Origin: Prevotella sp. UBA1705
GTDB lineage: Bacteria; Bacteroidota; Bacteroidia; Bacteroidales; Bacteroidaceae
Assembly (NCBI GenBank): GCA_002317385.1
Contig: DCJH01000017.1
Span: 1 to 64,000 of the forward strand
Direction of reading: 5' to 3'
DNA length: 64,000 nt
Positions 62,307-64,000 of the stretch are shown in pieces (within the stretch, counting starts at the first letter, position 1; the number at the start of each line of letters is the position of its first letter). Below the pieces are notes generated by a model. The model ran no database searches and was not told the origin of the DNA. It saw only the letters and a list, made by a program, of their open reading frames with translations. The translations under genes were made by a program, and so were the position numbers.

Positions 62307-63905
62307 ATGGACGCAAAATCAACCATAGTAGCCGGCAAGGCAATTCTGGGCATCGAGTTTGGCTCGACCCGTATCAAGGCCGTGCTCATAGACCAGAAAA
62401 ACAACCCTATAGCCCAAGGAAGCCATACTTGGGAAAACCAACTTGTGGACGGCCTTTGGACCTACAGCATCGACGATATCTGGGCAGGACTCCAGGATTG
62501 CTATACGCATCTGAATAAGGAAGTCAGGTCGCAGTACGGTGTTGAGATAGAAAAACTTGCATCCATAGGTATCAGTGCCATGATGCATGGCTACATGGCC
62601 TTCAACGACAAACAAGAAATTCTCGTGCCATTCCGCACATGGCGCAACACCAATACGGGCAAGGCAGCCGCCGAACTCTCCGAACTCTTCAACTTTAACG
62701 TACCTCTCCGCTGGAGCATATCGCACCTGTATCAGTGTATTCTCGACGGAAACAATCATGTGAAGGATATAGATTTCCTCACCACGCTGGCTGGATACAT
62801 CCACTGGCAGCTCACCGGCGAGAAGGTGCTGGGTATCGGAGACGCCTCGGGAATGATTCCCATCGATCCCGAAACCAAAGATTATGACGCGACAATGGTT
62901 GATAAATTCAACACACTTGTTGCCCCCAAGGGTTACAATTGGACTCTTTTAGACATTCTTCCCAAGGTTTTAGTGGCCGGAGAGAGTGCCGGAACACTGA
63001 CCGAAGAGGGAGCCAAAAGACTGGATATATCAGGTCGTCTGCAGGCCGGAGTGCCTCTCTGTCCTCCCGAAGGCGATGCTGGAACAGGCATGGCAGCTAC
63101 CAATGCGGTGAAGCAACGCACCGGAAACGTGTCGGCAGGCACCTCATCGTTCTCAATGATTGTGCTGGAGAAGAACCTCTCGAGGCCCTACAAGATGATC
63201 GATATCGTCACCACGCCCGACGGAAGTCCTGTAGCTATGGTGCACTGCAACAACTGCACGTCAGAAATTAACGCCTGGGTGAACCTCTTCAAGCAGTTTG
63301 AGGAACTCATGGGAATGACGGTAGACATGAACCAACTCTATACAAAACTCTTCACCACAGCTCTCGACGGCGATGCCGACTGCGGCGGATTGCTCTCCTA
63401 CAACTATGTTTCGGGTGAGCCTGTGACCGAGTTGGAAGACGGACGCCCACTCTTTGTACGTGCCGCCAACGACAAATTCAGCCTCGCCAACTTCATGCGA
63501 ACCCAGATGTATGCCGCTATCGGCGTGCTGAAGATAGGCAACGACGTGCTCTTCAAGGAAGAGAAAGTCAACGTAGACCGTATCACCGGCCATGGCGGAT
63601 ACTTCACTACGAAGGGCGTTGGCCAACGATTCCTCGCTGCTGCACTCAATTCTCCTATCTCCGTTATGGAGACAGCGGGCGAAGGTGGAGCATGGGGCAT
63701 CGCACTGTTGGCATCCTATCTTATTAATAAGGAGGCCGGACAAGACCTCGCTGCCTTCCTCGACGAGAAAGTATTTGCAGGAAACACCGGAACCGAGTTG
63801 CAGCCTTCGCCCGAGGATGTGGCTGGATTTGATACCTATATCGAGAGTTACAAGAAAGGCTTGGAGATTGAAAAAGCTGCCGTAAACTACAAAGACGCTC
63901 ATTAA
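62307..63905 (+). CDS. araB: FGGY-family carbohydrate kinase, probable L-ribulokinase
   Basis: 532 residues. FGGY features: [16 protein letters not shown] at the N-terminus (ATPase phosphate 1), [24 protein letters not shown], the catalytic base Asp in [28 protein letters not shown], and the C-terminal [16 protein letters not shown] adenosine site. Homology alone does not separate ribulokinase from xylulokinase; position after araD and araA points to L-ribulose as substrate, giving L-ribulose 5-phosphate. It starts 162 bp after araA. Confidence 0.88.
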   Translation: MDAKSTIVAGKAILGIEFGSTRIKAVLIDQKNNPIAQGSHTWENQLVDGLWTYSIDDIWAGLQDCYTHLNKEVRSQYGVEIEKLASIGISAMMHGYMAFNDKQEILVPFRTWRNTNTGKAAAELSELFNFNVPLRWSISHLYQCILDGNNHVKDIDFLTTLAGYIHWQLTGEKVLGIGDASGMIPIDPETKDYDATMVDKFNTLVAPKGYNWTLLDILPKVLVAGESAGTLTEEGAKRLDISGRLQAGVPLCPPEGDAGTGMAATNAVKQRTGNVSAGTSSFSMIVLEKNLSRPYKMIDIVTTPDGSPVAMVHCNNCTSEINAWVNLFKQFEELMGMTVDMNQLYTKLFTTALDGDADCGGLLSYNYVSGEPVTELEDGRPLFVRAANDKFSLANFMRTQMYAAIGVLKIGNDVLFKEEKVNVDRITGHGGYFTTKGVGQRFLAAALNSPISVMETAGEGGAWGIALLASYLINKEAGQDLAAFLDEKVFAGNTGTELQPSPEDVAGFDTYIESYKKGLEIEKAAVNYKDAH

Positions 63906-63917
63906 TCCCAACCTGAT

Positions 63918-64000
63918 ATGAAAAACTTCATTACCTCTTTATGTCTGTCGGCCATAGCTGTGCTACCGGCCATGGGCCAGGATGCCACCGCAACCATTCA
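63918..64000 (+). CDS. start of a secreted protein, cut by the window edge
   Basis: The 27 visible residues (MKNFITSLCLSAIAVLPAMG-Q...) are a signal peptide with likely cleavage before Gln. It begins 12 bp after araB, so it belongs to the arabinose operon. In such operons a secreted arabinan-degrading glycosidase is common, but nothing of the mature protein is visible. Confidence 0.75.
   Translation, partial: MKNFITSLCLSAIAVLPAMGQDATATI

Overview
The window is about 64 kb of a Bacteroidales chromosome and looks most like Prevotellaceae. Supporting signs are a SusC/SusD pair with a FecR/ECF-sigma switch, a PPi-dependent phosphofructokinase, a Nudix-type arabinose regulator, and many upstream regions carrying the Bacteroidetes -7 promoter box TAnnTTTG (often TTTG or TTG about 19-20 nt upstream) with no Shine-Dalgarno sequence. 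Coding density is high. I see no rRNA, tRNA, CRISPR, phage or insertion sequence. The genus is an inference.

Layout. 1-797: 5' part of pyruvate kinase, cut by the window edge. 1092-13795 (all minus): a polysaccharide-utilisation locus read as GH20 hexosaminidase, then FecR anti-sigma, SusC, SusD, secreted metallophosphoesterase, ECF sigma factor and GH3 glucosidase. 14167-15648: tagaturonate reductase. 15731-17344: FAD-dependent dehydrogenase. 17495-22587: threonine operon (thrA, a phosphoglycerate-mutase-like protein in the homoserine kinase position, thrC). 23082-28623: complete glycine-cleavage operon gcvT-gcvH-gcvPA-gcvPB-lpd. 28797-30712: EamA-type permease and dapA. 30875-35841 (minus): membrane protein, response regulator, and a large two-module sensor kinase. 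35914-42610: hexuronate cluster, with kdgK-eda divergent from lacI-uxaA-nhaC-unknown. 42675-45846: two GH25 lysozymes around a zinc-ribbon membrane protein. 45943-47592: PPi-phosphofructokinase. 47775-54791: small unknown, acyltransferase, golvesin-containing amidase, small unknown, YgiQ radical SAM protein, PP2C-like protein. 54908-55639: truA. 56072 to the end: L-arabinose operon (galM-like epimerase, SSS transporter, AraR-type Nudix regulator, araD, araA, araB, start of a secreted protein).

Functionally the window combines glycan capture (SusCD, GH20, GH3), pectin-sugar catabolism (galacturonate through UxaB, UxaA, KdgK and Eda; arabinose through AraABD), aspartate-family amino acid synthesis (ThrA, ThrC, DapA) and glycine cleavage.

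Most of it is ordinary for the group. The signals I would look at again are: a palindromic intergenic repeat family built on GGTACTAATCG at three loci, each just after the 3' end of a plus-strand gene; a sensor kinase whose first module has an intact ATP site but no phospho-histidine while its second has a histidine but a decayed ATP site; an ECF sigma gene about 6.4 kb downstream of its presumed anti-sigma gene; and structured intercistronic RNAs in the arabinose and hexuronate operons.
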